A stretch of DNA of 64,000 nt, taken from positions 124,001 through 188,000 of the forward strand of contig JAQWOR010000077.1 in assembly GCA_029245785.1 (NCBI GenBank), in the 5' to 3' direction. The translations under genes and the position numbers were made by a program. The notes beneath the pieces are model-generated. The model saw only the letters and a program-made list of their open reading frames with translations. It searched no databases and was not told the origin of the DNA. Shown piece after piece: positions 46,101-53,610 of this stretch (position 1 is the first letter of the stretch; each line of letters opens with the position of its first letter). Origin of the DNA: Polaribacter sp. Its GTDB lineage: Bacteria; Bacteroidota; Bacteroidia; Flavobacteriales; Flavobacteriaceae.

Positions 46101-46727
46101 TTATTTACGTTCTTTTATTTTTTGTGTATTAAATCGTGCTGGCCATTTACTCGAAAACGCTGGGTTATGCGGATTGTGGCAATTGACACAGGTTAACGAA
46201 GCTCTTGGAGGCGCCCAGCCACCTATTTGTTTTCCGTGTGCTCCACCTTTCCAATCTTTAAATTGTTCGGTGTGGCATTGGCTACACAATTTGTAACTCT
46301 TATTAAAATCAATCTTCGACCCTGTAAGACTATGTAAGTCGTCCATATTGTTACTACTATGACAAGTAATACAATTCATAGTGTTTGCACCAGCATGTTT
46401 AATACTAATATTCCAGTGTGCCTTTTTTAAATCTTTGCTCTGCATTTGCTTCAAAGGTTTTGTATGACATTCTGTACAAGCATAAGATTTTATATTCCCT
46501 TTGCGTTCTGGGATTAAAAATGATTGACCATCTTCAGAAATTTTAATCAAATCGATATCACCAAAATAAGGTTCAGAAGAGACTGAAACACCATGATAAT
46601 CTTTACTTTTTGCTTCTATTTTATCAGTAATACTATGGTATTCATTTTCTTGATGCTTACAAGAAGAAATGAAAAGAGCCATGAAGAAGCAGTAGCTTAT
46701 TAGTTGTATATGGCGATAATTATTCAT
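46101..46727 (-). CDS. Tetraheme c-type cytochrome lipoprotein
   Basis: A 208-residue periplasmic cytochrome with a lipoprotein signal (lipobox FISSC, Cys23). Four CxxCH heme sites are visible: CTECH (84-88), CITCH (119-123), CSQCH (148-152) and CVNCH (180-184). It is not NapC/NirT-like, since it has no N-terminal membrane anchor other than the lipid and the spacing differs. It probably relays electrons from the NrfCD-like module to NapB/NapA. It overlaps the napB gene by 8 nt. Confidence 0.88.
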   Translation of the reverse strand: MNNYRHIQLISYCFFMALFISSCKHQENEYHSITDKIEAKSKDYHGVSVSSEPYFGDIDLIKISEDGQSFLIPERKGNIKSYACTECHTKPLKQMQSKDLKKAHWNISIKHAGANTMNCITCHSSNNMDDLHSLTGSKIDFNKSYKLCSQCHTEQFKDWKGGAHGKQIGGWAPPRASLTCVNCHNPHNPAFSSKWPARFNTQKIKERK

Positions 46728-47418
46728 TGGTTTTTGTTTTTCTTAAAAAGGCATCGATATTTTTAGTTACTTTACTATTAGGAACATGACATTGACGACA
46801 GTTAATACGTTCTGGGTGTGACACTCTAATTTCTTTCGGAGCACTTGGTCCAGCATGACAAGCTAAACAATTTTCTCGTAATTGCAATTGATGCGGAATC
46901 ACAGGGGGGCTTGTTACTAACGCGTTGTTAACTCCTGCTTTTGGGGCCTTAAATTTACTTTGTTTAAAGCCTTTAAATAAACGCTCTGTCTTTTGCGGCA
47001 CATGACATTGTCTACAGTTTACCAATTCTGGATGAGGTGATACCGGTGCATATGCATTAAACTTCTCGGTAAAACCACCGTTTTCATGACATTTTAAACA
47101 AGAGTTTTCTCCCATATTACGCTCACTAATTACTTTATGAGGTATAGAAGGAGGCGCTCCATGATAGGCTCTGTTATTATAATACGTTTTAAGACTTCTC
47201 TGATGATTTTCATCCACAGGCATATTTGAATAATCTAATCCTTGATTAAATCTCATAAACACCCCTTTTTCTGAAGGAATTACAGGAAGATGCGCTTTCT
47301 CTTTTGTAACTGGAACATACCCTTCCTCTTTACCTATTTGATAACTAAAATTCCAGACTGTAATAAATGCAATAAACAGCATGATAAATAATGAAATAAT
47401 ACCTAGTCGTTTTTTCAT
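46720..47418 (-). CDS. napB: NapB-type nitrate reductase cytochrome c subunit, tetraheme (duplicated module)
   Basis: A 232-residue membrane-anchored (N-terminal helix, residues 5-24) periplasmic cytochrome. Heme sites: CLKCH (107-111), CRQCH (135-139), CLACH (184-188) and CRQCH (207-211). The two halves repeat the same pattern: PPxIPH, N-CL-CH-G, a His-Pro-Glu, then NCRQCHVP. Canonical NapB is diheme, about 150 residues. This looks like two NapB-like modules fused. It lies 3 nt downstream of the napA stop codon. Confidence 0.85.
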   Translation of the reverse strand: MKKRLGIISLFIMLFIAFITVWNFSYQIGKEEGYVPVTKEKAHLPVIPSEKGVFMRFNQGLDYSNMPVDENHQRSLKTYYNNRAYHGAPPSIPHKVISERNMGENSCLKCHENGGFTEKFNAYAPVSPHPELVNCRQCHVPQKTERLFKGFKQSKFKAPKAGVNNALVTSPPVIPHQLQLRENCLACHAGPSAPKEIRVSHPERINCRQCHVPNSKVTKNIDAFLRKTKTNE

Positions 47419-47421
47419 AAC

Positions 47422-49749
47422 CTAAGCTTTTTCTACTTTAACTGCACATTTTTTATAATCTGGTTCTTTTGAAATTGGACAAAAGGCATCTAAAGTAGTA
47501 TCGTTTATTAACATATTTTCATCAAAGAAAGGCACAAATACTTGCCCTTTTGTTGGTAATCCTCTTTCATTTATTGAAGCGGGTAATATACACGACCCTC
47601 TTCTAGAAGAGACTTTTACATTTTCTCCATTTCTAAGACCTAACACTTTGGCATCATCTGGATGAAACTCTACATAAGAATGGGGCATTGCTTTATGTAA
47701 CACCGGAATTCTACGAGTCATAGAACCGGTATGCCAATGTTCAATTACACGTCCTGTATTTAACCAGAATGGATATTCTTTATCTGGTGATTCTGCTGCA
47801 GGTTCGTAAGGACGTTGCCAAATAACTGCTTTCCCATCTTTTTTTCCATAAAAATGAAAATCTTCTCCGTTGCTACAAGCAGGATCATATTTTGCATTAA
47901 AACGCCACTGGGTAGATTTACCATCTACATAAGGCCAAATCGCTCCAGATTGTGCTTTCAACACTTCTAACGGCGCCATATTATGCTTTTTTCCTTCATG
48001 GAATTGACGGTATTCATTATAAATTTCTTCTACATGATTCTCTTCAGAGTACTGAAATAAATCTCCATAACCCATTCGTTTAGCTACCTCAATAGTCATC
48101 CAAGCGTCAGGTGTTGTTTCTCCTGGCCCTTCAACCATTTTATCCCAATGTTGAGTTCTACGTTCGGAGTTTCCATACAAACCAGATTTTTCGATATGCC
48201 AAGATGCTGGTAAAATAACATCTGCTACATCGGTTGTTGGTGTTGGAAAGACATCAGAAACCACTACAAAACAAGAATCTTTTTCCATCCCTGGCCTATA
48301 TCTACTTGTTCTAGGTAAAGAAACTAATGGATTTACAACTTGTGCCCAAAGAAACTTAATATCTCCTCTATCTACTGCTCTAAACATTTCAGTTGTATGG
48401 TATGTTGGCTTAGCTGGAATTTTCTCTACAGGAACTTTCCAAATTCTAGCGGCCATCTCCCTGTCTTTTTTATTCATTACAACACCATGAGGGAGCTTGT
48501 GGGTAAAAGTTCCCACTTCACGAGCTGTACCACATGCCGATGGTTGTCCCGTTAATGAAAATGGACTATTACCTGGTTGTGAAATTTTACCAGTCAATAA
48601 ATGAATGTTATAAATAATATTATTCATCCAAGTACCTCTAGTATGTTGATTTACACCCATACACCAAAGCGACATTATTTTTTTATTTGGATCTCCATAG
48701 ATAGATGCTAAATACTTAATATTTTTCACAGATACTTTAGAATACTTCGCTACTTTTTCTGGCGTATAATCATCTAAAAAGGCTTTGTATTCTTCAAAAT
48801 TTATTTTCTCTGGTTTGTCTTTAAACTTGTAGTTGTCTTCTGTTCCATATCCCATTTTAGTAAGTCCTTTACTAAAGTTACAGTACTTTTCTACAAAGGA
48901 TTTATTAACCCAACCATTATTGATAATTTCATAACAGATCGCATTTCCAACAGCTAAATCGGTTTGAGGCTCAAATAAAATAGATTTGTTAGCTGCCATG
49001 CTCGAACGTGTTGTTCTGGTAGCAAAATCAATTATTTTAGCTCCTCTGTTATTTTTTTGTTCTAACATTCTAGAGAATAATACTGGATGCATTTCTGCCA
49101 TATTATTTCCCCAAGTAATATAATAGTCAGCATGGTTAAAATCTTCATAACACCCCATTGGTTCGTCAGCTCCAAAGGTTGTTAAAAACCCAGTTACGGC
49201 ACTTGCCATACACAAACGCGCATTACAATCTAAATTGTTTGTACCAATAGCACCTTTCATAAATTTTGAAGCGACATAACCTTCAGGTATTGTAGATTGA
49301 CCAGAAGTATACATAGCAACTGCATCTTTACCGTGTTTTTCAATGGTTTCTTTCATTTTACTAGCGACCAAATCTAGAGCATCACTTAAAGGTGTTTTTA
49401 CATATTTTCCATTCTTTTTCACCAATGCATACTCCAGTCTATCTTTAGATTGAATACACATTGTTTGATGATATCCTTTTACACAAAGTAATCCTTTGTT
49501 TACAGAAGAATTAGGATCTCCTTTAACAGCAACAGCTTTTCCGTTTTCAATACCAACTAGAATCCCACAACCAACACCACAAAAACGACAGGGTCCTTTT
49601 TTCCAATCCAGATTCCCTCCTTTTGGCAACCCTTTTTCTTGTTCAGCTGCAAACATAATTCCTGGAAACATTGTTGCAGCAGCAGTCATGGCAGACATCA
49701 TTGCCATTTTCTTTATAAAACTTCTTCTATTTGTTACTGAAGTATACAT
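47422..49749 (-). CDS. napA: Periplasmic nitrate reductase catalytic subunit
   Basis: A 775-residue molybdopterin enzyme reducing nitrate to nitrite in the periplasm. The Tat signal has NRRSFIKKMAMMSAMTAA. The [4Fe-4S] site uses Cys54, Cys57, Cys61 and Cys89 (PCRFCGVGCGILVG and LLCVKGYH). The molybdenum ligand is most likely Cys180 in NARLCMASAV, as in E. coli NapA. The bis-MGD domains follow, and the C-terminal segment (NTGRVIEHWHTGSMTRR) is typical. napD lies just upstream by 3 nt, and the operon continues with cytochrome genes. Confidence 0.97.
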   Translation of the reverse strand: MYTSVTNRRSFIKKMAMMSAMTAAATMFPGIMFAAEQEKGLPKGGNLDWKKGPCRFCGVGCGILVGIENGKAVAVKGDPNSSVNKGLLCVKGYHQTMCIQSKDRLEYALVKKNGKYVKTPLSDALDLVASKMKETIEKHGKDAVAMYTSGQSTIPEGYVASKFMKGAIGTNNLDCNARLCMASAVTGFLTTFGADEPMGCYEDFNHADYYITWGNNMAEMHPVLFSRMLEQKNNRGAKIIDFATRTTRSSMAANKSILFEPQTDLAVGNAICYEIINNGWVNKSFVEKYCNFSKGLTKMGYGTEDNYKFKDKPEKINFEEYKAFLDDYTPEKVAKYSKVSVKNIKYLASIYGDPNKKIMSLWCMGVNQHTRGTWMNNIIYNIHLLTGKISQPGNSPFSLTGQPSACGTAREVGTFTHKLPHGVVMNKKDREMAARIWKVPVEKIPAKPTYHTTEMFRAVDRGDIKFLWAQVVNPLVSLPRTSRYRPGMEKDSCFVVVSDVFPTPTTDVADVILPASWHIEKSGLYGNSERRTQHWDKMVEGPGETTPDAWMTIEVAKRMGYGDLFQYSEENHVEEIYNEYRQFHEGKKHNMAPLEVLKAQSGAIWPYVDGKSTQWRFNAKYDPACSNGEDFHFYGKKDGKAVIWQRPYEPAAESPDKEYPFWLNTGRVIEHWHTGSMTRRIPVLHKAMPHSYVEFHPDDAKVLGLRNGENVKVSSRRGSCILPASINERGLPTKGQVFVPFFDENMLINDTTLDAFCPISKEPDYKKCAVKVEKA

Positions 49750-49752
49750 AGT

Positions 49753-49992
49753 CTATTTGTTTATCGGTGTGTTAAATCCAGAAACTAATGCCAGTAATTT
49801 TAAACTGTCAATTGCCTCTATTTCCTCTGCTAATTTTTTATCTGCTAATTCATCAAGCGTATCTGTAACGACTACAAGTAAATTTTCATTTTGTGCAGGC
49901 ATAACTTCACACTGTTCAATGCTGGAAATAGCTTTTATCAATTCTTCTTTTTTACCATCATGAGGATGTGCTAAATAGCTTTTTATAGGCAT
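49753..49992 (-). CDS. napD: NapD-type chaperone for NapA
   Basis: A 79-residue ferredoxin-fold protein from the start MPIKSYLAHPHDG. NapD proteins bind the Tat signal of NapA and stop its premature export. The beta-alpha-beta pattern with VMPAQNENLLVVVTDTLDEL and LALVSGFNTP fits the family. I use the second Met because the upstream one adds a nine-residue hydrophobic tail that NapD proteins do not have. Position just before napA strongly supports the call. Confidence 0.82.
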   Translation of the reverse strand: MPIKSYLAHPHDGKKEELIKAISSIEQCEVMPAQNENLLVVVTDTLDELADKKLAEEIEAIDSLKLLALVSGFNTPINK

Positions 49993-50359
49993 AAAACTTT
50001 TTATTTTTATCAAAAACAAAGTACCAAATATTTAAGTATGAATTCTATGACATTTGTTATAAAACGCAGTATTGCAATAAGTTGTGTATGGACAGAAACA
50101 ACAAAACACTCTAGATTGCTATTAGTTAGACTCTTACGGTTTTTAGACTTGGACTTGTTAGCGGTAGTTTATTTTGATTATAAATAAAAAGAAGACCGTT
50201 TTACTGTACTAAACATATTGATACGCCTTGAGAGCTCGCTAACCAAAATTTAGATGATTGATTAATTTTTTTATTCAATTCCTAAAACAACTTTTTTTTC
50301 TAATCAATTATCAATCAAAAAGTTATTTCTTATATTTGAGAACACCAAAACAAAGAATT
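49993..50359. other. 367-bp spacer between the divergent nap operon and DUF1761 gene
   Basis: I see no recognisable gene here. The plus strand has a -7 element for the DUF1761 gene (50331-50338). I searched by eye for an FNR/CRP-type site (TTGAT-N4-ATCAA) expected for anaerobic control of nap and found none. A 49-codon frame at 50038-50187 has no supporting features. Confidence 0.4.
50331..50338 (+). promoter_or_regulatory. -7 element (TATATTTG) for the DUF1761 gene
   Basis: TATATTTG matches TAnnTTTG, 22 nt before the ATG at 50360. It lies inside the longer frame that starts at 50258, which supports the later start. Confidence 0.5.
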
Positions 50360-50863
50360 ATGATGGAATTAAATTTTAAAATGCTTGCAATTGCGGCGCT
50401 TATACCTTTAGTAATGGGTTTTATTTGGTACGGTCCCATGCTCTTTAAAAATGCTTGGATGAAAGAAATGGGCTTTACAGAAGAGTCTTTAAAAGGGGGG
50501 AATATGGCCTTGATTTTTGGACTGAGCTATGTATTTAGTTTTTTTGCGGCAACCTTTTTACAAACAGTTGTAATTCATCAATTTGCAGTACAATCTGTTT
50601 TACTTGGTGAGCCAGGTTTTGCTGAAGGAACAGGAGAAGCGTATACGTATTTACAAGATTTTATGAATACCTATGGAGATCGTTTTAGAACTTTTAAGCA
50701 TGGCGCTTTACACGGAACTATGACGGGCTTATTCCTTGCTCTTCCAATTATGGGTACCAACGCGTTGTTTGAACGAAAAAGTTTTAAATATGTAGCAATT
50801 AACGTTGGATATTGGACAGTAACGCTGGCTTTAATGGGCGGAATTTTATGTCAATATGCATAA
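50360..50863 (+). CDS. DUF1761 family membrane protein
   Basis: A 167-residue inner-membrane protein with four hydrophobic helices. The opening MELNFKMLAIAALIPLVMGFIWYGPMLFKNAWMKEMGF is characteristic of DUF1761. The function is unknown. The first two codons are both ATG (50360 and 50363). The frame extends 34 codons further upstream, but that extension is upstream of the promoter and has no family similarity. It ends before the hairpin shared with glnS. Confidence 0.85.
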   Translation: MMELNFKMLAIAALIPLVMGFIWYGPMLFKNAWMKEMGFTEESLKGGNMALIFGLSYVFSFFAATFLQTVVIHQFAVQSVLLGEPGFAEGTGEAYTYLQDFMNTYGDRFRTFKHGALHGTMTGLFLALPIMGTNALFERKSFKYVAINVGYWTVTLALMGGILCQYA

Positions 50864-50868
50864 AAATT

Positions 50869-50914
50869 AATAGATAGAGGTGCGATTAATTACGCCTCTA
50901 TCTATTGATTTTTT
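50869..50914. terminator. Bidirectional terminator between DUF1761 gene and glnS
   Basis: A 12-bp perfect stem AATAGATAGAGG (50869-50880) with CCTCTATCTATT (50895-50906). On the plus strand a run of eight T follows (GATTTTTTTTGCC); on the minus strand TTAATTTTTATG follows. The stem overlaps the glnS stop codon. Confidence 0.9.
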
Positions 50915-52592
50915 TTGCCCAACTATCTCGAAGGCCAACAATTTTATTGAAGACTAATTTTTCTGAAGTTGAGTCGTCATCTACATTAAAATAACCCAAT
51001 CGTTGAAATTGAAATTGTGTTCCAATTTTAGCAGATTGTAAGCTTGGCTCAACAAAAGCGGTGATAACTTCTAAAGAATCAGGGTTTACAAACTCCATAT
51101 AATCGCGGTCTTTATGCGAATCAGGAGCTTCGTCTAAAAACAATCTGTCATAGGATCTAACCTCTGCTTTTATAGCATGTTGTATAGATACCCAATGCAA
51201 GGTTCCTTTTACTTTACGTTTGCTTTCTTCGGTGTTGCTTCCAGATTTTGTCTTTGGATCATAGGTACAATGAATGACGGTGATTTCGCCATTTTCATCT
51301 TTTTCAACACTATTTGCAGTGATAAAATAGGCACTTTTTAAACGCACTTCTTTCCCCAATTTCAATCGAAAGAATTTCTTATTTGCTTCTTCTCTAAAGT
51401 CTTCACGTTCGATATACAATTCTCTAGAAAACGGAATTTCTCTAGAGCCAGCCTGTTCATCTTCTGGATTATTTTCTGCAATTAAGAGCTCTTCTTCTCC
51501 CTCAGGGTAATTATCAATAACTACTTTTACAGGATCTAAAACACCCATAACTCTGTCGGCTATTTTGTTTAGGTCTTCGCGAATTTTAAATTCTAACAAA
51601 GCCACGTCAATTACATTTTCACGTTTTGAAACGCCAACAGTTTCAATAAAATTACGAATAGAAGCAGGTGTATACCCTCTTCTTCGCAATCCTGATATTG
51701 TTGGCATTCTCGGATCATCCCAGCCAGAAACAATGCCTTTTTCAACTAGTTGCAATAACTTGCGCTTGCTCATAATTGTATAGCTCAAGTTCAGTCGAGA
51801 AAACTCTCGTTGTTTTGGAGCTAAAGGAAGCGTAGATTTACTGTGTTCGTATACATGGTCTCGAAACCAATTGTACAATTCTCGGTGAGGCTTGAATTCT
51901 AAAGAACACAACGAATGTGATATTTGTTCTAAATAATCACTTTCTCCATGCGTCCAATCATACATCGGATAGATGCACCAATCGGTTCCAGTTCTGTGAT
52001 GTGCCTTTTTTAAAACACGATACATCAACGGGTCACGCATCAACATATTTGGAGACTCCATATCAATTTTAGCTCGTAATATATGCTCACCTTCCTCAAA
52101 TTCACCATTTTTCATTTGAGTGAATAAGTCTAAGTTTTCTTCAACAGTTCTATTTCTAAAAGGACTATTGGTTCCAACTTCTGTTGGAGTTCCTTTTTGT
52201 ATTCGCATCGCTTCGGATGTTTGGCTATCTACATACGCATTACCCTCCTTGATTAATTGAACAGCCCAATCGTACAATTGCTGAAAATAATCAGAAGAAT
52301 AGCATTCGTTTTCCCATTGATATCCCAACCAAGTAATATCACGCTTAATAGCATCTACATACTCTTGTTCTTCTTTTGCAGGATTTGTATCGTCAAAACG
52401 AAGATTTACAGGAGCCTTGTATTTTTGCCCCAATCCAAAACTAATTCCGATGGCTTTTGTGTGCCCAATATGTAAATATCCGTTTGGTTCTGGAGGAAAT
52501 CGAAAGCGTAAGTTTTCTTTCGGCATTCCATTTGCCAAATCTTCTTCTATAATTTGCTCTAAAAAATGAAGCGATTTTGTTTCTTCAGACAT
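50898..52592 (-). CDS. glnS: Glutaminyl-tRNA synthetase
   Basis: A 564-residue class I synthetase that charges tRNA-Gln directly. The ATP-site motif PNGYLHIGHTKAIG is near residue 40 and the KMSKS-like loop TIMSKRKL near residue 275. The Rossmann fold is followed by the anticodon-binding beta-barrels. Its presence implies this organism does not rely solely on GatCAB for Gln-tRNA. The gene is a single unit with a strong terminator. Confidence 0.97.
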   Translation of the reverse strand: MSEETKSLHFLEQIIEEDLANGMPKENLRFRFPPEPNGYLHIGHTKAIGISFGLGQKYKAPVNLRFDDTNPAKEEQEYVDAIKRDITWLGYQWENECYSSDYFQQLYDWAVQLIKEGNAYVDSQTSEAMRIQKGTPTEVGTNSPFRNRTVEENLDLFTQMKNGEFEEGEHILRAKIDMESPNMLMRDPLMYRVLKKAHHRTGTDWCIYPMYDWTHGESDYLEQISHSLCSLEFKPHRELYNWFRDHVYEHSKSTLPLAPKQREFSRLNLSYTIMSKRKLLQLVEKGIVSGWDDPRMPTISGLRRRGYTPASIRNFIETVGVSKRENVIDVALLEFKIREDLNKIADRVMGVLDPVKVVIDNYPEGEEELLIAENNPEDEQAGSREIPFSRELYIEREDFREEANKKFFRLKLGKEVRLKSAYFITANSVEKDENGEITVIHCTYDPKTKSGSNTEESKRKVKGTLHWVSIQHAIKAEVRSYDRLFLDEAPDSHKDRDYMEFVNPDSLEVITAFVEPSLQSAKIGTQFQFQRLGYFNVDDDSTSEKLVFNKIVGLRDSWAKKINR

Positions 52593-52718
52593 ATGTTATT
52601 CTAAAAATAAATGTAAGTGCAAAATTACGTAAAATAGTTGAGGTCTTTAAAAGAATACCTGTAACAAAAGAAGGGAATTTATGTCTAATAGATATAAAGA
52701 ATCACTTAACTTTTAAAA

Positions 52719-52934
52719 ATGAATAAAAACCCGTTGAATTACACCTGTCCAAAATGCCAGAACAAAACGTACAAAATTGGAGAATTAAGAGCCACAGGAG
52801 GAACGTTTTCAAAAATATTCGATGTCCAGAATCAAAAATATAGCAGTGTTACTTGTGAACGCTGTAGTTATACAGAATTTTACAAAGCAACAACAAGCGC
52901 ATTGAGCAATATCTTTGATTTTTTTACAGGATAA
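52719..52934 (+). CDS. Zinc-ribbon protein (DUF2082-type)
   Basis: A 71-residue protein dominated by one zinc ribbon: CPKCQNKTY near the N-terminus and CERCSYTEFY near the C-terminus (CxxC pairs separated by about 30 residues). The central KIGELRATGGTFSKIFDVQNQKY segment and length match the Zn-ribbon family PF09855. Nucleic-acid binding is presumed. It lies just upstream of folB. Confidence 0.8.
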   Translation: MNKNPLNYTCPKCQNKTYKIGELRATGGTFSKIFDVQNQKYSSVTCERCSYTEFYKATTSALSNIFDFFTG

Positions 52935-52940
52935 AAAGTG

Positions 52941-52968
52941 TTGCCTAATTTCTTTTTGAATACTTTTG
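52941..52968 (+). promoter_or_regulatory. Promoter of folB (TTG-17 nt-TACTTTTG)
   Basis: TTG at 52941-52943, a 17-nt spacer and TACTTTTG at 52961-52968 match the flavobacterial consensus exactly. The folB ATG starts 7 nt after the -7 element, so the transcript is expected to be leaderless or nearly so. Confidence 0.6.
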
Positions 52969-52974
52969 CAGGCG

Positions 52975-53337
52975 ATGGGAATAATTGAAGTAAACAATAT
53001 TAAGCTGTATGCTTTTCATGGTTGTTTAGAGGAAGAAGCCAAGATAGGCTCTGAATATTGTGTAGACATAAAGGTTAGCGCAAATTTGCAAACCTCTGCA
53101 GATTCTGATGAATTAGCAGACACCGTAGATTATGTACACTTAAACGCTATTGTTAAGCAAGAAATGGCGATTCGTTCTAAATTATTGGAACATGTAGCAC
53201 AACGTATTTTAAATAGAATTTTTAGCGAATTACCGATGGTTCAAAAAACAACGGTTAGTGTTGCAAAGATCAATCCGCCAATTGGAGGAAGCGTAAAAGA
53301 TGTTACCATTACACTGTCAAAAAAAAGGAAAGCGTAA
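52975..53337 (+). CDS. folB: Dihydroneopterin aldolase
   Basis: A 120-residue folate-pathway enzyme that cleaves 7,8-dihydroneopterin to 6-hydroxymethyl-dihydropterin and glycolaldehyde. Signatures are IKLYAFHGCLEEEAKIGSEYCVDI (substrate Tyr and Glu region) and TTVSVAKINPPIGG near the C-terminus. I start at ATG 52975 because the preceding in-frame TTG (52966) lies within the -7 promoter element. tRNA-Cys follows. Confidence 0.93.
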   Translation: MGIIEVNNIKLYAFHGCLEEEAKIGSEYCVDIKVSANLQTSADSDELADTVDYVHLNAIVKQEMAIRSKLLEHVAQRILNRIFSELPMVQKTTVSVAKINPPIGGSVKDVTITLSKKRKA

Positions 53338-53387
53338 AAAACCTTGCCTAAACTGTAAATTTACTTAAATTTGCAGTCGAAACATAA

Positions 53388-53458
53388 GGTGTCGTGGCCG
53401 AGTGGCTAGGCAGTGGTCTGCAACACCATCTACAGCGGTTCGAATCCGCTCGACACCT
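53388..53458 (+). tRNA. tRNA-Cys (anticodon GCA)
   Basis: A 71-nt cloverleaf: acceptor GGTGTCG pairs with CGACACC, the D-arm is GGCCGAGTGGCTAGGC, the anticodon stem GTGGT/ACCAT encloses loop CTGCAAC (anticodon GCA), and the T-arm is AGCGGTTCGAATCCGCT. CCA is not encoded. A terminator follows 5 nt after. Confidence 0.95.
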
Positions 53459-53462
53459 CAAC

Positions 53463-53492
53463 AAAACGTTCTGAATTTTCAGAACGTTTTTT
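53463..53492 (+). terminator. Intrinsic terminator of tRNA-Cys
   Basis: AAAACGTTCTGAA (53463-53475) pairs perfectly with TTCAGAACGTTTT (53478-53490) around a 2-nt loop, followed by T. Confidence 0.9.
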
Positions 53493-53610
53493 GTTTTCTT
53501 AAAAATCAAAGAGTTAAAAACACCTATACAAAAACCATACAAGGCCTGTTATACGCCCCTATTTTACTTAATTTATACTACATTGGCAACCAAACATTAA
53601 ACAGATTAAC

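Noticed and set aside
50038-50187. 49-codon frame in the nap/DUF1761 spacer
   Set aside because: It has no membrane segment, motif or promoter, and its composition is that of random intergenic DNA.
50258-50359. Longer N-terminus of the DUF1761 protein
   Set aside because: It would begin upstream of the -7 element at 50331-50338 and has no family similarity.
49993-50359. FNR-type operator controlling nap
   Set aside because: TTGAT- and ATCAA-like words occur but never in the required spacing.
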